From positions 756,001 through 820,000 of the forward strand of contig NZ_CP121689.1 in NCBI RefSeq assembly GCF_038396615.1: a stretch of DNA of 64,000 nucleotides, in the 5' to 3' direction. A model generated the notes under the pieces. It saw nothing but the letters and a program-made list of their open reading frames with translations, was not told the DNA's origin and searched no databases. Within the stretch, counting starts at the first letter, position 1. Each line of letters starts with the position of its first letter. The translations under genes and the position numbers were made by a program. This DNA comes from Thermatribacter velox (GTDB lineage: Bacteria; Atribacterota; Atribacteria; Atribacterales; Thermatribacteraceae). Shown piece by piece: positions 44,019-53,310 of this stretch.

Positions 44019-44052
44019 GCTCTTAAAGATGTTTACGGAGTGAGGTAGAAAA

Positions 44053-44310
44053 TTGATTCTCGGCCTTTTGCTTAGCATACTTGTCCTGTATGGTCTTCTC
44101 CTCTTCTGGATTATTAATGAGCGAGTGAAAGAAGTTTCTTTGCAAACCAAGAAGGTCAGAGAGGAGATTCGAGAGGTGAATGAGAAGCTTGATGGATTAC
44201 AGAAAGCGCTGGGAAAAGGAGGTGAACTTTCGGTAGATTCTGCAAGTTTTTCCTTTGAAATGCTTGATGCATCTGAAGATAGAAAAACAATCAAAAGAGA
44301 GGAGACATAA
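44053..44310 (+). CDS. Small membrane-anchored coiled-coil protein
   Basis: An 85-residue protein. One N-terminal membrane helix (residues 1-21, ILGLLLSILVLYGLLLFWII) is followed by a charged heptad-like stretch (NERVKEVSLQTKKVREEIREVNEKLDGL, about 22-50) and a flexible acidic tail. No family recognised. It precedes the PpiC foldase gene by 2 bp and may be an envelope accessory protein. TTG start after GAGGTAG. Confidence 0.7.
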   Translation: MILGLLLSILVLYGLLLFWIINERVKEVSLQTKKVREEIREVNEKLDGLQKALGKGGELSVDSASFSFEMLDASEDRKTIKREET

Positions 44311-44312
44311 AC

Positions 44313-45209
44313 ATGGGATCCAGATTGACAAAGTTGTTTCTGATGGGGACTTTGCTTTTGCTTTGTTTGGTAATTTTGGTTTCTTTCGGTTATGCACAGG
44401 AAGAAACGTCAGGAGAAAGGGTAATTATTGCTCAGGTGAATGGGGAGCCCGTTTACCTGGACGAAATTAAGGAAATTTGGGATAGCTTGCCTCAAGAGTA
44501 CAAAGCCCAGTTTCCTGGAGGCCTAAAGGATTTGCTGGAGCAGTGGATTCGCCAGATACTTCTGGTGCAGGAAGCTCAAAAAGAGGGACTTGCAGAAGAC
44601 CCCGAGGTTGCAAAGAAGATTGAAAACCTTAAGAAACAAATCCTTATTCAGGAGCTAATCCAGAGGAAAATAGTGGATGCAGTGAAGGTAACTGACGAAG
44701 AGATAGAAAATGAATACACTGCTCATCCTGAACTTTATACAGAACCGGAGAAGGTTAAAGCAAAACATATTATGGTCTCAAGCGAACAACAGGCGCAAGA
44801 AGTGTTAAACGAACTCAGATCTGGTAAGCCCTTTGAAGAAGTTGCCAGAGAGAGATCCGAATCTCCCGATGCTTCCAATGGTGGTGATATGGGTTACGTA
44901 GAGAGAGGAGACTTAAGTGAAGAAATTGAGAAGGTGATTTTTGAGCTTGCACCTGGTAACTTTAGTGACGTGATTAAAACCGACTATGGTTTCCACATTT
45001 TTATGGTTGAAGAGCATGTGCCTCCTCGCTTGAAGGAAATTGACGAAGTCAAAGAAGAGATTACCGCGCGTTTGCTCCCTAAAAAACAGCAGGAAGCTTT
45101 TGAAGAGTTGATTCGGGAACTTAAAAAATCTTCCGAGATAGTTATTTTTGAAGAAAATATTCCCACTTCTGATAATGGTTCTTCGCCAGAGGAAGGAGCA
45201 ACTGAATAA
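44313..45209 (+). CDS. PpiC-type peptidyl-prolyl isomerase, SurA/PrsA-like foldase
   Basis: A 298-residue exported chaperone. The N-terminus (about 28 residues, ending SFGYAQEE) is a signal peptide or anchor without a lipobox. A SurA-N-like helical region (30-130) is followed by a parvulin domain (about 135-230) with VKAKHIMVSSEQQAQEVL, GGDMGYVERGDLS and YGFHIFMVEEH. It assists folding of exported proteins. GAGGAG precedes the ATG. Confidence 0.92.
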   Translation: MGSRLTKLFLMGTLLLLCLVILVSFGYAQEETSGERVIIAQVNGEPVYLDEIKEIWDSLPQEYKAQFPGGLKDLLEQWIRQILLVQEAQKEGLAEDPEVAKKIENLKKQILIQELIQRKIVDAVKVTDEEIENEYTAHPELYTEPEKVKAKHIMVSSEQQAQEVLNELRSGKPFEEVARERSESPDASNGGDMGYVERGDLSEEIEKVIFELAPGNFSDVIKTDYGFHIFMVEEHVPPRLKEIDEVKEEITARLLPKKQQEAFEELIRELKKSSEIVIFEENIPTSDNGSSPEEGATE

Positions 45210-45212
45210 CCG

Positions 45213-46589
45213 ATGTTAGAGACCTTAAGAAAGGCTCTAAGGCTGGTTGGAAAGGAAGAGTATGTAGAAGTACGCTTGGAAAAAATAGTTTCTACTCGCC
45301 TCACCCTTCAGAATGGTTGTATAGAAGCACTTAAGGAAGAAGAGATAATGGGTGGATATGTGCGGGTTTTTAGGAGTGGTTTTGGGTGGTATTTTGAGAC
45401 TTTTTCAGGATGGGAAAACATCCTGGAGAAGATTAGGAGCGCTTTACATAGCGCTTCTCTTAAAAACCCGACTGCTTTTCACTCGGGTGTTGTCAGGGGT
45501 GAGGCGTTCGAAGATGAGCATCTGGCTCAACTTGAGGAGGATTTTCGCTGTGTGCCTTTTGAAGAAAAGGTAAAGATTGCCAGATGTTATGCTGAACTGA
45601 TGCCTGAAGTCTCAAGTTTTCTGGTTAACTCCTCGGTAGACTATCGAGACGAATTTCGAGAAATTTATCTGGCAAATTCAGACGGGACGCTGCTCCATCT
45701 GGAAAAGCCAGATATCAGTATGGTTTTTACTGCGGTTTGCAGGAAAGGGGATGTCATCGAGCTTTATCGCAATGGAGTGGCCAGAAGAGCAGGGTTAGAA
45801 GCGGTGAAAGGGCTTGAGGCTCTGGCGAAAGAAGTGGTTGCTCGCGCGGCATCTCTTCTTGAGGCCAGACCTTTGCCTGGTGGGGTATATGACGTAGTAT
45901 TGGATCCTACCTTAGCGGGTGTTTTCATTCATGAAGCGTTTGGGCATCTTAGTGAAGCCGATTTTCTCTACCATAACGAGCGACTTAAAAAGGAAATGAC
46001 TCTGGGCCGAAGAGTTGCCTCACCATTGCTTTCAGTTTTTGATGATGGGAGCGTAGATGGTTTGAGAGGGTCTTCGCCTTATGATGACGAGGGAATTCCT
46101 ACTCGCAAAACCTATCTCATTCGTGAGGGTATTTTGACGGGCCGATTGCACTCCCGAGAGACTGCTTTTTCCATGCAGGAGGAATTAACCGGTAACGCAC
46201 GTACGGTAGGGTTTATGTATGCTCCTCTGGTTAGGATGACTAACACAGCCATTGAGAGCGGAAAAACATCGAAAGAAGAACTTTTTGGAGATATAAAAAG
46301 AGGAGTGTACGCCGTGGAGTACCTGGGTGGCAATACAGCACTGGAGCTTTTTACCTTTTCTCCCGCATACGGTTTTTTAATCGAGAATGGGAAAATTACC
46401 GATATAGTTAAAAATTTTGTTTTAAGTGGTAATCTTTTTGAGACCCTTCAAAAAATTGACTGTATTGCTAATGATTTTGTTTGGAATGAGCTGGGTGGGT
46501 GTGGTAAGGGCTTGCAGATGGGTTTGCCTACTCCCACCGGCAGTCCCCATGTCAGGTTGAGGGAAACGCTCGTAGGAGGGAGCGAGTAA
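45213..46589 (+). CDS. tldD: TldD, zinc metalloprotease subunit
   Basis: A 458-residue TldD-family protein. The metal motif HExxxH is seen as IHEAFGHLSEAD (about 236), with SPYDDEGIPTRKT and LTGRLHSRETA. With the TldE/PmbA homologue encoded by the next gene it forms a protease that degrades unfolded peptides and processes some peptide precursors. It shares the ATG/TAA junction with the next gene (1-bp overlap). Confidence 0.94.
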   Translation: MLETLRKALRLVGKEEYVEVRLEKIVSTRLTLQNGCIEALKEEEIMGGYVRVFRSGFGWYFETFSGWENILEKIRSALHSASLKNPTAFHSGVVRGEAFEDEHLAQLEEDFRCVPFEEKVKIARCYAELMPEVSSFLVNSSVDYRDEFREIYLANSDGTLLHLEKPDISMVFTAVCRKGDVIELYRNGVARRAGLEAVKGLEALAKEVVARAASLLEARPLPGGVYDVVLDPTLAGVFIHEAFGHLSEADFLYHNERLKKEMTLGRRVASPLLSVFDDGSVDGLRGSSPYDDEGIPTRKTYLIREGILTGRLHSRETAFSMQEELTGNARTVGFMYAPLVRMTNTAIESGKTSKEELFGDIKRGVYAVEYLGGNTALELFTFSPAYGFLIENGKITDIVKNFVLSGNLFETLQKIDCIANDFVWNELGGCGKGLQMGLPTPTGSPHVRLRETLVGGSE

Positions 46590-47902
46590 TGTTTTCTGGA
46601 TTGGAGAAGCTTGCCAGTAAAGGTATGGCGGGAGACCTTTATCGTGCCAAGGTAAAGTCAAAGACCGTTCGTTTTGAGGGTGGCATTTTAAGGCAGTGTG
46701 AGGTCGAGGACTCTGATGGGTTTGGACTCAGGGTTATCAACAACGAGGGCAGGCTGGGTTTCGTGGCCTTTAATTCTCCCTCTCTTTTTGAGGAGATGCT
46801 GGAGAAGGCCTGCTCAATCAGCAAGTTTGGTGACCAGGTAGCGTACACTCTACCCTCGTATCCCGTTTTAAAGGGTTGGGATAGCTTTGTGGACCGACGG
46901 GTGGTTGATATTGATTTTGCCGAGATGATAGAGATAGGAACTTATGTCATCGACCGCATCAGGGAAGAATATCCGGAAGTCGTTTTAAATCTCAGTGTAA
47001 AAGCCGGGACGGAAAAGAAAGAGCTTGTGAACCATCATCAAGAGATGCTTTCTTTCGAACGAACCTTTTTTGGGGTAGAAGCTGAAGTGAATTTGACCAG
47101 AGAATCAGATATCCTGGAATTCTCTGTGGAGAGATTTTGGGGTAATCGTGATATTGACCTGGACCACTTTATCAGCGAGATACTTTTCAGGTTGGAATTT
47201 TCGCAGAAGGAATGTAGGGTTGAAGGTGGAGCTTATCCCGTTCTTTTCACTCCCCAGGGTTTGCTGGTTTTACTTTATCCTCTTTTTTACGCTTTGAATG
47301 GCAGAAATATTGCCTTTAATCGCTCTTTTCTGAAGGGCAAGTTGGGAAAACTGGTTTTTTCTCCACTTCTATCTCTTGCTGAAGTGCCTTACGAAGCCTG
47401 GACACTTGGTTCCTGTCCTTTTGATGATGAAGGGATTATGACTGTCCGGGAGAGGGAACTGATTGTGGCTGGAGAAGTCAAATCGGCCTTTTGGGATCTT
47501 TTTTCTGCTTTTCTGGAAGGCGTTGAACCTTCTGGGAATGGTTTCAGACAATCCTATCGAACTCTTCCCTATCCTGAGCTTTCCTGTGTTAAGATTAAAG
47601 GAGGGTTAAGGAGCCAGGAGACCCTTATTGAAGAGCTGGAAAAAGGATTGATTGTGGATAGTGTCCTGGGTTTAGGTCAGAGTAATGTTTCTGCTGGGCA
47701 CTTTTCTTGCAATGTAAACTTGGGTTTTTACGTTGAGGACGGGGAAATACGAGGACGGGTCAAAAATGTGATGATTAGCGGTAATGCCTTTGAAGCCCTT
47801 AGAAACATTCAAGAAGTTTCCAGAGATGCTCGCTGGGTCTATGGCAGGTGGCTTTTGCCCTGGATGGTTGTAGAGCCAATAAGAGCGGATGCCAAAGCTT
47901 AG
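46589..47902 (+). CDS. pmbA: TldE/PmbA, partner subunit of TldD
   Basis: A 437-residue TldE-type paralogue of TldD. It has no HExxxH motif, as expected, and keeps the C-terminal SCPFDDEGIMTVRERELIVAGE and VLGLGQSNVSAGHFSCNV regions of the family. It forms the inactive wall of the heterodimeric barrel. It is translationally coupled to tldD. Confidence 0.93.
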   Translation: MFSGLEKLASKGMAGDLYRAKVKSKTVRFEGGILRQCEVEDSDGFGLRVINNEGRLGFVAFNSPSLFEEMLEKACSISKFGDQVAYTLPSYPVLKGWDSFVDRRVVDIDFAEMIEIGTYVIDRIREEYPEVVLNLSVKAGTEKKELVNHHQEMLSFERTFFGVEAEVNLTRESDILEFSVERFWGNRDIDLDHFISEILFRLEFSQKECRVEGGAYPVLFTPQGLLVLLYPLFYALNGRNIAFNRSFLKGKLGKLVFSPLLSLAEVPYEAWTLGSCPFDDEGIMTVRERELIVAGEVKSAFWDLFSAFLEGVEPSGNGFRQSYRTLPYPELSCVKIKGGLRSQETLIEELEKGLIVDSVLGLGQSNVSAGHFSCNVNLGFYVEDGEIRGRVKNVMISGNAFEALRNIQEVSRDARWVYGRWLLPWMVVEPIRADAKA

Positions 47903-47986
47903 TACTTGAGACTGATTTGTTTACAGTATGCAGATAATCCTGTTTTGGTTGAAAAACAGCTGATTACAAAGGAAGGTGAAGGAGTA

Positions 47987-50900
47987 GTGTTTGAGCAAGT
48001 GGACCTTAAAACAGAATGGGGGAAATTTGAAGAGGAAATTCTGGAGTTCTGGAAGCGAAATTCGATTTTTGAAAAAAGCCTTAGGCAACGCGAGCAGAGC
48101 CCTCGTTTTGTTTTTTATGAAGGTCCCCCCACTGCCAATGGCTATCCTCATGCCGGGCACGTGATTGGAAGGAGTATAAAGGATCTCATTCCCCGCTATA
48201 AGACGATGTGTGGTTATTACGTTCCCAGAAAAGCAGGTTGGGATACCCATGGTTTGCCGGTAGAACTCGAGGTTGAAAAGGAACTGGGAATTTCTGGCAA
48301 ACCTCAAATTGAAGAGTATGGAATTGACCGCTTCAACAAAAAATGCAAAGAAAGTGTATTGAAGTACATTCGGGAATGGGAAAAGCTCACCGAGAGAATA
48401 GGCATCTGGATGGACCTTAATAATCCCTATATTACCTTTGACAATAGTTACATAGAGAGTTTGTGGTGGGTTTTGAAGCAACTTTGGGATAAGGGTTTAC
48501 TTTATCAGGGCTACAAAGTGCTTCCTTACTGTGCTCGTTGTGGCACTTCGCTTTCCAGCCACGAAGTGGCACTTGGATATCGTGATACTGAGGACCCTAG
48601 TGTTTTTGTTAAGTTTAGAATTGCTGGGCAGGAAAAGGCATATTTCCTGGTGTGGACTACAACTCCCTGGACCTTAGTAGCCAATGTTGCGCTTGCAGTG
48701 GGGAAAGAACTTGAGTATCTCGAGGTAGAACACCTTACTTCTCAGGAAAGGTTTATCCTTAGCCAGCAAGGTTTTGAGCGCATTTTCACCCCTGAAGAAA
48801 GAAAAGAGTTCAAAGTTGTTCGTTCCCTGAAAGGTAAGGACTTAATTGGGTTACGTTATGAACCTTTGATGGATTTTCTGAGAGCTGAGAAGGGTTACCA
48901 GGTCTTTGGAGCAGATTTTGTTTCTACAGAGGAAGGAACGGGCATCGTGCATATTGCTCCTGCCTTTGGTGAAGATGATATGGCTTTGGCCAGAGAATAT
49001 GACCTTCCCGTCTTGCAGCCAGTTAAACCTGACGGCACTTATTCTGATGAAGTGTTTCTCTGGAAGGGAATGTGGGTTAAGGATGCAGACCCCTTGATTA
49101 TTGAATACCTGAGAGAGCAAAATAAGCTTTTCCGAGTGGAGACGTATCGTCACACTTATCCTTTTTGCTGGAGGTGTGATACGCCTCTTTTGTACTACGC
49201 TAAGGAAAGCTGGTTTATCAAGACTACTGCCTTCCGAGACCTCCTTATCGAGAATAATCGCAAAATCAACTGGTTTCCGCCTCATATTCAGGAAGGAAGG
49301 TTTGGGAATTTCCTTGAAAACGTGGTCGATTGGGCTCTTTCTCGGGAGCGCTACTGGGGAACACCTCTGAATATATGGGTTTGTGAAAACTGTAATTCTA
49401 AAGAAGCCATAGGTTCAATAGCCGAACTTCGTTCTCGATCTCTGAAAAGGCTTGACAGCATTGAGTTACATCGCCCTTATGTGGATGAGGTTATTATACA
49501 GTGTCCTCATTGTTCTGGTGTCATGCGTCGGGTCAAGGAAGTCATTGACTGCTGGTTTGATTCGGGTGCGATGTTTGTGGCGCAATATCATTACCCTTTC
49601 GAGAACCAGGAAGAGTTTGCGCGGAGTTTTCCGGCTGATTTTATATGCGAAGCCATAGACCAAACTCGAGGCTGGTTTTACAGCTTGCATGTGCTGGCTA
49701 CTCTGTTATTTGCGTCTCCTGCCTATCGTAACTGTTTGGTAACCGAGCTTGGTTTGGACGAAAAGGGGCAGAAAATGAGCAAACACATTGGTAATGTGAT
49801 TAGCCCCTGGGAACTGATTTCCATGTATGGTGCTGATGTGCTGCGCTGGTACGTTTTCTCAGTTTCTCCTCCCTGGATGCCCAAACGCTTTGGCAAAAAG
49901 GCACTGGGTGAGGTGTTCAGTAAGTTCTTCAGTACCTTCTGGAATGTTTTTAACTTTTTCGTTACCTATGCTAATATTGATGGTTTTGAACCCGAGTGCC
50001 TTCCAGAATGGGATATCGAGAGGGGCAACGTTTTTGACCGCTGGATTGTTGCTCGTCTCCACTTCTTGATAAACGAGGTAAGAAGTTGCCTGGAATCTTT
50101 TGAAATTTCCAAGGCTGCTAAAGCTATCGAGTACTTTGTGGTGGAGGACTTGAGTAACTGGTATATAAGGCGTTCAAGAAGACGTTTCTGGAAGGAAGGT
50201 TGGGACGAAGATAAAGAGAGTGCCTATAAAACGCTTTTTAGAGTGTTGTTTGAATTAAGTCGCTTAATGGCTCCCTTTGTTCCCTTTGCTGCTGAGCTTG
50301 CTTATCAGCGTTTAACGCAAGGGATTCGGCAGAAAAGGGAGAGTGTTCATCTTGAAGATTACCCTTTGTCTCGGGAAGAATTGTTGGACAAAGAACTTGT
50401 TGCCACCATGGAGGTAGTGCGAACGCTTGCTAACCTGGGTAGGTCAGTCCGTAACAAAATCAACATCAAGCTCCGCCAGCCTCTGAGAAAAGCTTTGCTG
50501 GTTGTGCCTGAGGTGAGTGAGCGAGAACGTGCACGCCAATTCGAAAATTTATTGAAAGAGGAGCTTAACGTTAAACAGGTGGCCTGGCTTGAGCACTTGC
50601 CTGAAGAGGTACAAATCGTTTTGAAGCCTAACTTTAAGGAATTAGGTCCTCGTTTTGGAACAAAAGTTAAAGAAATCGCCGGTTTTTTGGCTAAATGCTC
50701 ACGAGACGAAGCCCTGCGTTTGTTTGAACAGGGAGAGCTTGTTCTCCATTTGGAAGACGGACCGATTGTTTTATCACATTCAGAGGTTGAGGTTCTTCTT
50801 AAAACAACGGGCACTTTGCACATGGAAAGTGCGGGTAAGTATGCAGTTATCCTTGATGCGGCCTTAGATGAGGAACTCAGGAAAGAAGGAATAGTTAGGG

Positions 50901-51148
50901 ACGTCATTCATCGTGTACAGTTAATGCGCAAGGAAGCGGGTTTTGAGATCACTGACCGCATAGTGCTTTTGGTTGATGACTCCACAGCAGAGCCGTTAAA
51001 GCAAGTTTTTCTTGAACTTGCGCCCTTGATTCGAGAAGAAGTCCTGGCCAAAGAAATTGTTTTTGGCAAAATTGATGGCAACCAGATTTTTAAAGAAGAG
51101 TTCCAGGTTTCGGGAATGAAAGCGATTCTCGGAGTTAAAAAATGCTGA
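47987..51148 (+). CDS. ileS: Isoleucyl-tRNA synthetase, eukaryotic-like (IleRS2) type
   Basis: A 1053-residue class I synthetase charging tRNA-Ile. The HIGH-type motif is ANGYPHAGHVIGR, followed by RYKTMCGYYVPRKAGWDTHG, which is the wording of the eukaryotic-like IleRS group. KMSKS is EKGQKMSKHIGNV. The editing domain includes WTTTPWTLVANVAL and GTGIVHIAPAFGEDD. The C-terminal domain has few Cys. GTG 47987 is taken as the start (FEQVDLKTEWGKFEEE, typical); the open frame continues 27 codons upstream. This type is generally mupirocin-tolerant. No T-box fits in the 84-bp gap upstream. Confidence 0.95.
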   Translation: MFEQVDLKTEWGKFEEEILEFWKRNSIFEKSLRQREQSPRFVFYEGPPTANGYPHAGHVIGRSIKDLIPRYKTMCGYYVPRKAGWDTHGLPVELEVEKELGISGKPQIEEYGIDRFNKKCKESVLKYIREWEKLTERIGIWMDLNNPYITFDNSYIESLWWVLKQLWDKGLLYQGYKVLPYCARCGTSLSSHEVALGYRDTEDPSVFVKFRIAGQEKAYFLVWTTTPWTLVANVALAVGKELEYLEVEHLTSQERFILSQQGFERIFTPEERKEFKVVRSLKGKDLIGLRYEPLMDFLRAEKGYQVFGADFVSTEEGTGIVHIAPAFGEDDMALAREYDLPVLQPVKPDGTYSDEVFLWKGMWVKDADPLIIEYLREQNKLFRVETYRHTYPFCWRCDTPLLYYAKESWFIKTTAFRDLLIENNRKINWFPPHIQEGRFGNFLENVVDWALSRERYWGTPLNIWVCENCNSKEAIGSIAELRSRSLKRLDSIELHRPYVDEVIIQCPHCSGVMRRVKEVIDCWFDSGAMFVAQYHYPFENQEEFARSFPADFICEAIDQTRGWFYSLHVLATLLFASPAYRNCLVTELGLDEKGQKMSKHIGNVISPWELISMYGADVLRWYVFSVSPPWMPKRFGKKALGEVFSKFFSTFWNVFNFFVTYANIDGFEPECLPEWDIERGNVFDRWIVARLHFLINEVRSCLESFEISKAAKAIEYFVVEDLSNWYIRRSRRRFWKEGWDEDKESAYKTLFRVLFELSRLMAPFVPFAAELAYQRLTQGIRQKRESVHLEDYPLSREELLDKELVATMEVVRTLANLGRSVRNKINIKLRQPLRKALLVVPEVSERERARQFENLLKEELNVKQVAWLEHLPEEVQIVLKPNFKELGPRFGTKVKEIAGFLAKCSRDEALRLFEQGELVLHLEDGPIVLSHSEVEVLLKTTGTLHMESAGKYAVILDAALDEELRKEGIVRDVIHRVQLMRKEAGFEITDRIVLLVDDSTAEPLKQVFLELAPLIREEVLAKEIVFGKIDGNQIFKEEFQVSGMKAILGVKKC

Positions 51149-52503
51149 AAATCCGGAATTTTCTGGTATTTTTTACTATAAGCTTAATCCTGTTTTTCCT
51201 AACTGTTTCTGCCTGGCCTTCTGACGTGCGTTATGTGGTGAAGCCGGGTGATACACTCTGGGTAATTTCCAGAAGGTGTGGTGTTTCCCTTGAGAACCTT
51301 ATGAAGGCTAACGGTTTGACCGAAGACAGTGTTTTGCAGATTGGAACTGAGCTGCTCATCCCTTCGGTGAATGATTCCTCTCAGGTTAAGTACCAGGTGA
51401 GGCCTGGAGATACTCTTTGGGCGATATCCAGGTCTTTTGGGGTGTCACTGAAAAGCTTGATGGAGGCAAACGGGTTGAGTGAACAAAGCATTCTCAGAGA
51501 GGGTCAAACTATTGTTATTCCTACTGGGGAAGCGCCACAGGCTGGTGATGGGCAGAAGAGAGAGGAGCTTCTTACTGCTACCACGAGACACCGGGTTCAG
51601 AAGGGGGAATCGCTCTGGTTGATTTCTCGTTTTTATGGAGTGGATATGCGTAGCATCATGGAAGCAAACGGGCTTGATGAGAACTCGGTTTTGCAAGTGG
51701 GTATGGAGCTCGTAATTCCTCTTGGAGAGTTTCAAAAAATTGAATCTCCAGAGCATCCAGCTGTTGCCAGTGAAAAAGAACAGGAGATGCAGGTCTATGA
51801 GGTGTGTCCAGGTGACACTTTGTGGTCAATCTCTCGCCGTTTTGGAGTTTCCATTAACTCGCTTCTTGTAGCCAATAATCTTTCTAACCCTGATAAGCTA
51901 AAAGTTGGCCAGAGCCTGGTTATCCCTCCTGCTCAGAAAGTTACTGCTTTTTCTCAAGATTACGTAGTTTACGAGATTCAAAAAGGTGACACCCTGTGGT
52001 CAATTTCTCGAAGGTTTAAGGTTTCTATGGAGCTTCTGGCGAGTGTGAATGGTTTAACGGAGCGGAGTATACTCAGGATTGGCCAGAAAATTCGTATTCC
52101 TTCTCACCTTGCTCCAAATTACGGAGGTGGGGGAGGCTTTACGTGGCCGCTTCGGGGACGCATTACTTCGTACTTTGAAAGAAGGAGCAGGAACTTTCAC
52201 TATGGAATAGATATTGCAGCTCCTCCTGGCTCGATTATCAGAGCAGCCCAGAGTGGTGTGGTGACTTATAGTGGTTGGATGAGTGGTTATGGAAGAGTGG
52301 TTATTATTTCCCATCCTAATGGTTTTCAGACGCTTTATGCACATAACTCGGCCAATCTGGTTACTCGAGGAGAACGGGTTAATCGTGGAGACCCTATCGC
52401 CCGAGTGGGACGCACTGGCAATGCTACTGGCTATCATCTCCATTTTGAAGTAAGGGTTAACAATAAAGCGGTAGATCCTCTTCAATATTTGCGAGGTGGA
52501 TAG
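51142..52503 (+). CDS. Secreted LysM / M23 peptidoglycan endopeptidase
   Basis: A 453-residue envelope protein. After a signal peptide (about 1-27, ending in SAWPS) come five LysM repeats, each starting with a YxVxxGDTLWxISRRxGVS-like line (about 30-73, 85-128, 149-192, 216-260 and 271-315). A C-terminal M23 domain (about 330-450) has the zinc ligands in HYGIDIAAPPG, LYAHNS and HLHFEVR. It binds and cleaves peptidoglycan, or is an activator if the metal site is unused; all ligands look intact. It overlaps ileS by 7 bp. Confidence 0.93.
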   Translation: MLKIRNFLVFFTISLILFFLTVSAWPSDVRYVVKPGDTLWVISRRCGVSLENLMKANGLTEDSVLQIGTELLIPSVNDSSQVKYQVRPGDTLWAISRSFGVSLKSLMEANGLSEQSILREGQTIVIPTGEAPQAGDGQKREELLTATTRHRVQKGESLWLISRFYGVDMRSIMEANGLDENSVLQVGMELVIPLGEFQKIESPEHPAVASEKEQEMQVYEVCPGDTLWSISRRFGVSINSLLVANNLSNPDKLKVGQSLVIPPAQKVTAFSQDYVVYEIQKGDTLWSISRRFKVSMELLASVNGLTERSILRIGQKIRIPSHLAPNYGGGGGFTWPLRGRITSYFERRSRNFHYGIDIAAPPGSIIRAAQSGVVTYSGWMSGYGRVVIISHPNGFQTLYAHNSANLVTRGERVNRGDPIARVGRTGNATGYHLHFEVRVNNKAVDPLQYLRGG

Positions 52504-52504
52504 T

Positions 52505-53056
52505 TTGGAAAGAGAAGAAGCAATAAGGCTTTTGAAAAAACGCCTCAGAAACCCAAATCTTATCAAACACGCCCTTGCTTGTGAAAGCATTATGGCTGCA
52601 CTTGCCCGAAAATTGGGAAAAGACCCTACTTCCTGGTCACTGGTGGGTCTTTTGCACGATATTGATTATGAGCAGACTAAGGACAATCCCGCTTATCATG
52701 GATTAATTGGCGCAGAAATGCTTGTTGATTTAGGATTGGGGGAGGAAGTCTTGAGGGCCATTAAGGCGCACAATCCAGCGACGGGTTTTTCCCCTCAGAA
52801 CAAGCTGGAATGGGCTATTTTTTGTGTAGACCCAACCAGCGGTTTCATCGTGGCCTGCGCACTTATTCATCCTCAAAAGAAATTGGCCCCCCTTGATCTG
52901 GAGTTTCTGTTGAATCGCTTTAAGGAAAAGAGTTTTGCCAGGGGTGCTGACCGGGAGCAGATAAGAAGTTGCGAAGAATTGGGGCTTTCTCTTGAGGATT
53001 TTCTTTCCCTTTCTCTTGCAGCTATGAAAGAGAAAAGCCAGGAGCTTGGTTTGTAG
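52505..53056 (+). CDS. HD-domain hydrolase
   Basis: A 183-residue HD-domain protein: HALACESIMAALARKLG (first His), LVGLLHDIDYEQT (HD) and AIKAHNPA (third His), followed by FCVDPTSGFIVACALI with a further Asp. Such small HD proteins are metal-dependent phosphohydrolases of unknown substrate. TTG 52505 follows GAGGTGG; the gene abuts the LysM-M23 gene. Confidence 0.87.
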   Translation: MEREEAIRLLKKRLRNPNLIKHALACESIMAALARKLGKDPTSWSLVGLLHDIDYEQTKDNPAYHGLIGAEMLVDLGLGEEVLRAIKAHNPATGFSPQNKLEWAIFCVDPTSGFIVACALIHPQKKLAPLDLEFLLNRFKEKSFARGADREQIRSCEELGLSLEDFLSLSLAAMKEKSQELGL

Positions 53057-53095
53057 TTTTTAACCTGCACAGGGGTCGAACTATCTATCCCACTT

Positions 53096-53209
53096 ATGGT
53101 CCAGATTTTTTCGGTTTTACTTGGGCTTTATTTACTGCTTTTTTTCTGGTATCTTTCTTATAAGGGTTTCCTCTGCTTGGACTTTCCAAAAGTTCTTGGT
53201 ATTCAATAA
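53096..53209 (+). CDS. Possible 37-residue membrane peptide
   Basis: An ATG-initiated frame encodes MVQIFSVLLGLYLLLFFWYL and a short tail ending in KVLGIQ, which would be a single membrane helix. There is no ribosome binding site, and T-rich non-coding DNA can look like this. The rest of the 250-bp gap before dnaJ holds the promoter at 53228-53256. Confidence 0.2.
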   Translation: MVQIFSVLLGLYLLLFFWYLSYKGFLCLDFPKVLGIQ

Positions 53210-53227
53210 GTTCGAGGTAGTGTTTTG

Positions 53228-53256
53228 TTGACAACTTGCAGGGGAGATATTATAAT
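53228..53256 (+). promoter_or_regulatory. Fully consensus sigma70 promoter of the dnaJ-clpC pair
   Basis: TTGACA (53228-53233), exactly 17 nt, TATAAT (53251-53256). The predicted start near 53263 leaves a leader of about 48 nt. I see no CIRCE, HAIR or CtsR-type (heptad GGTCAAA) repeat pair around it, although a single GGTCAAA occurs at 53267-53273. Confidence 0.8.
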
Positions 53257-53310
53257 GCTCGTGAAGGTCAAAGAAGGTAAAATTAACCCGTAAGGATGGT
53301 TGGTGGCGGT

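Noticed and set aside
47903-47986. T-box leader for ileS
   Set aside because: The gap is only 84 bp, with no specifier stem, T-box sequence or terminator.
53200-53310. CIRCE or HspR operator before dnaJ
   Set aside because: No TTAGCACTC/GAGTGCTAA or CTTGAGT/ACTCAAG dyad is present.
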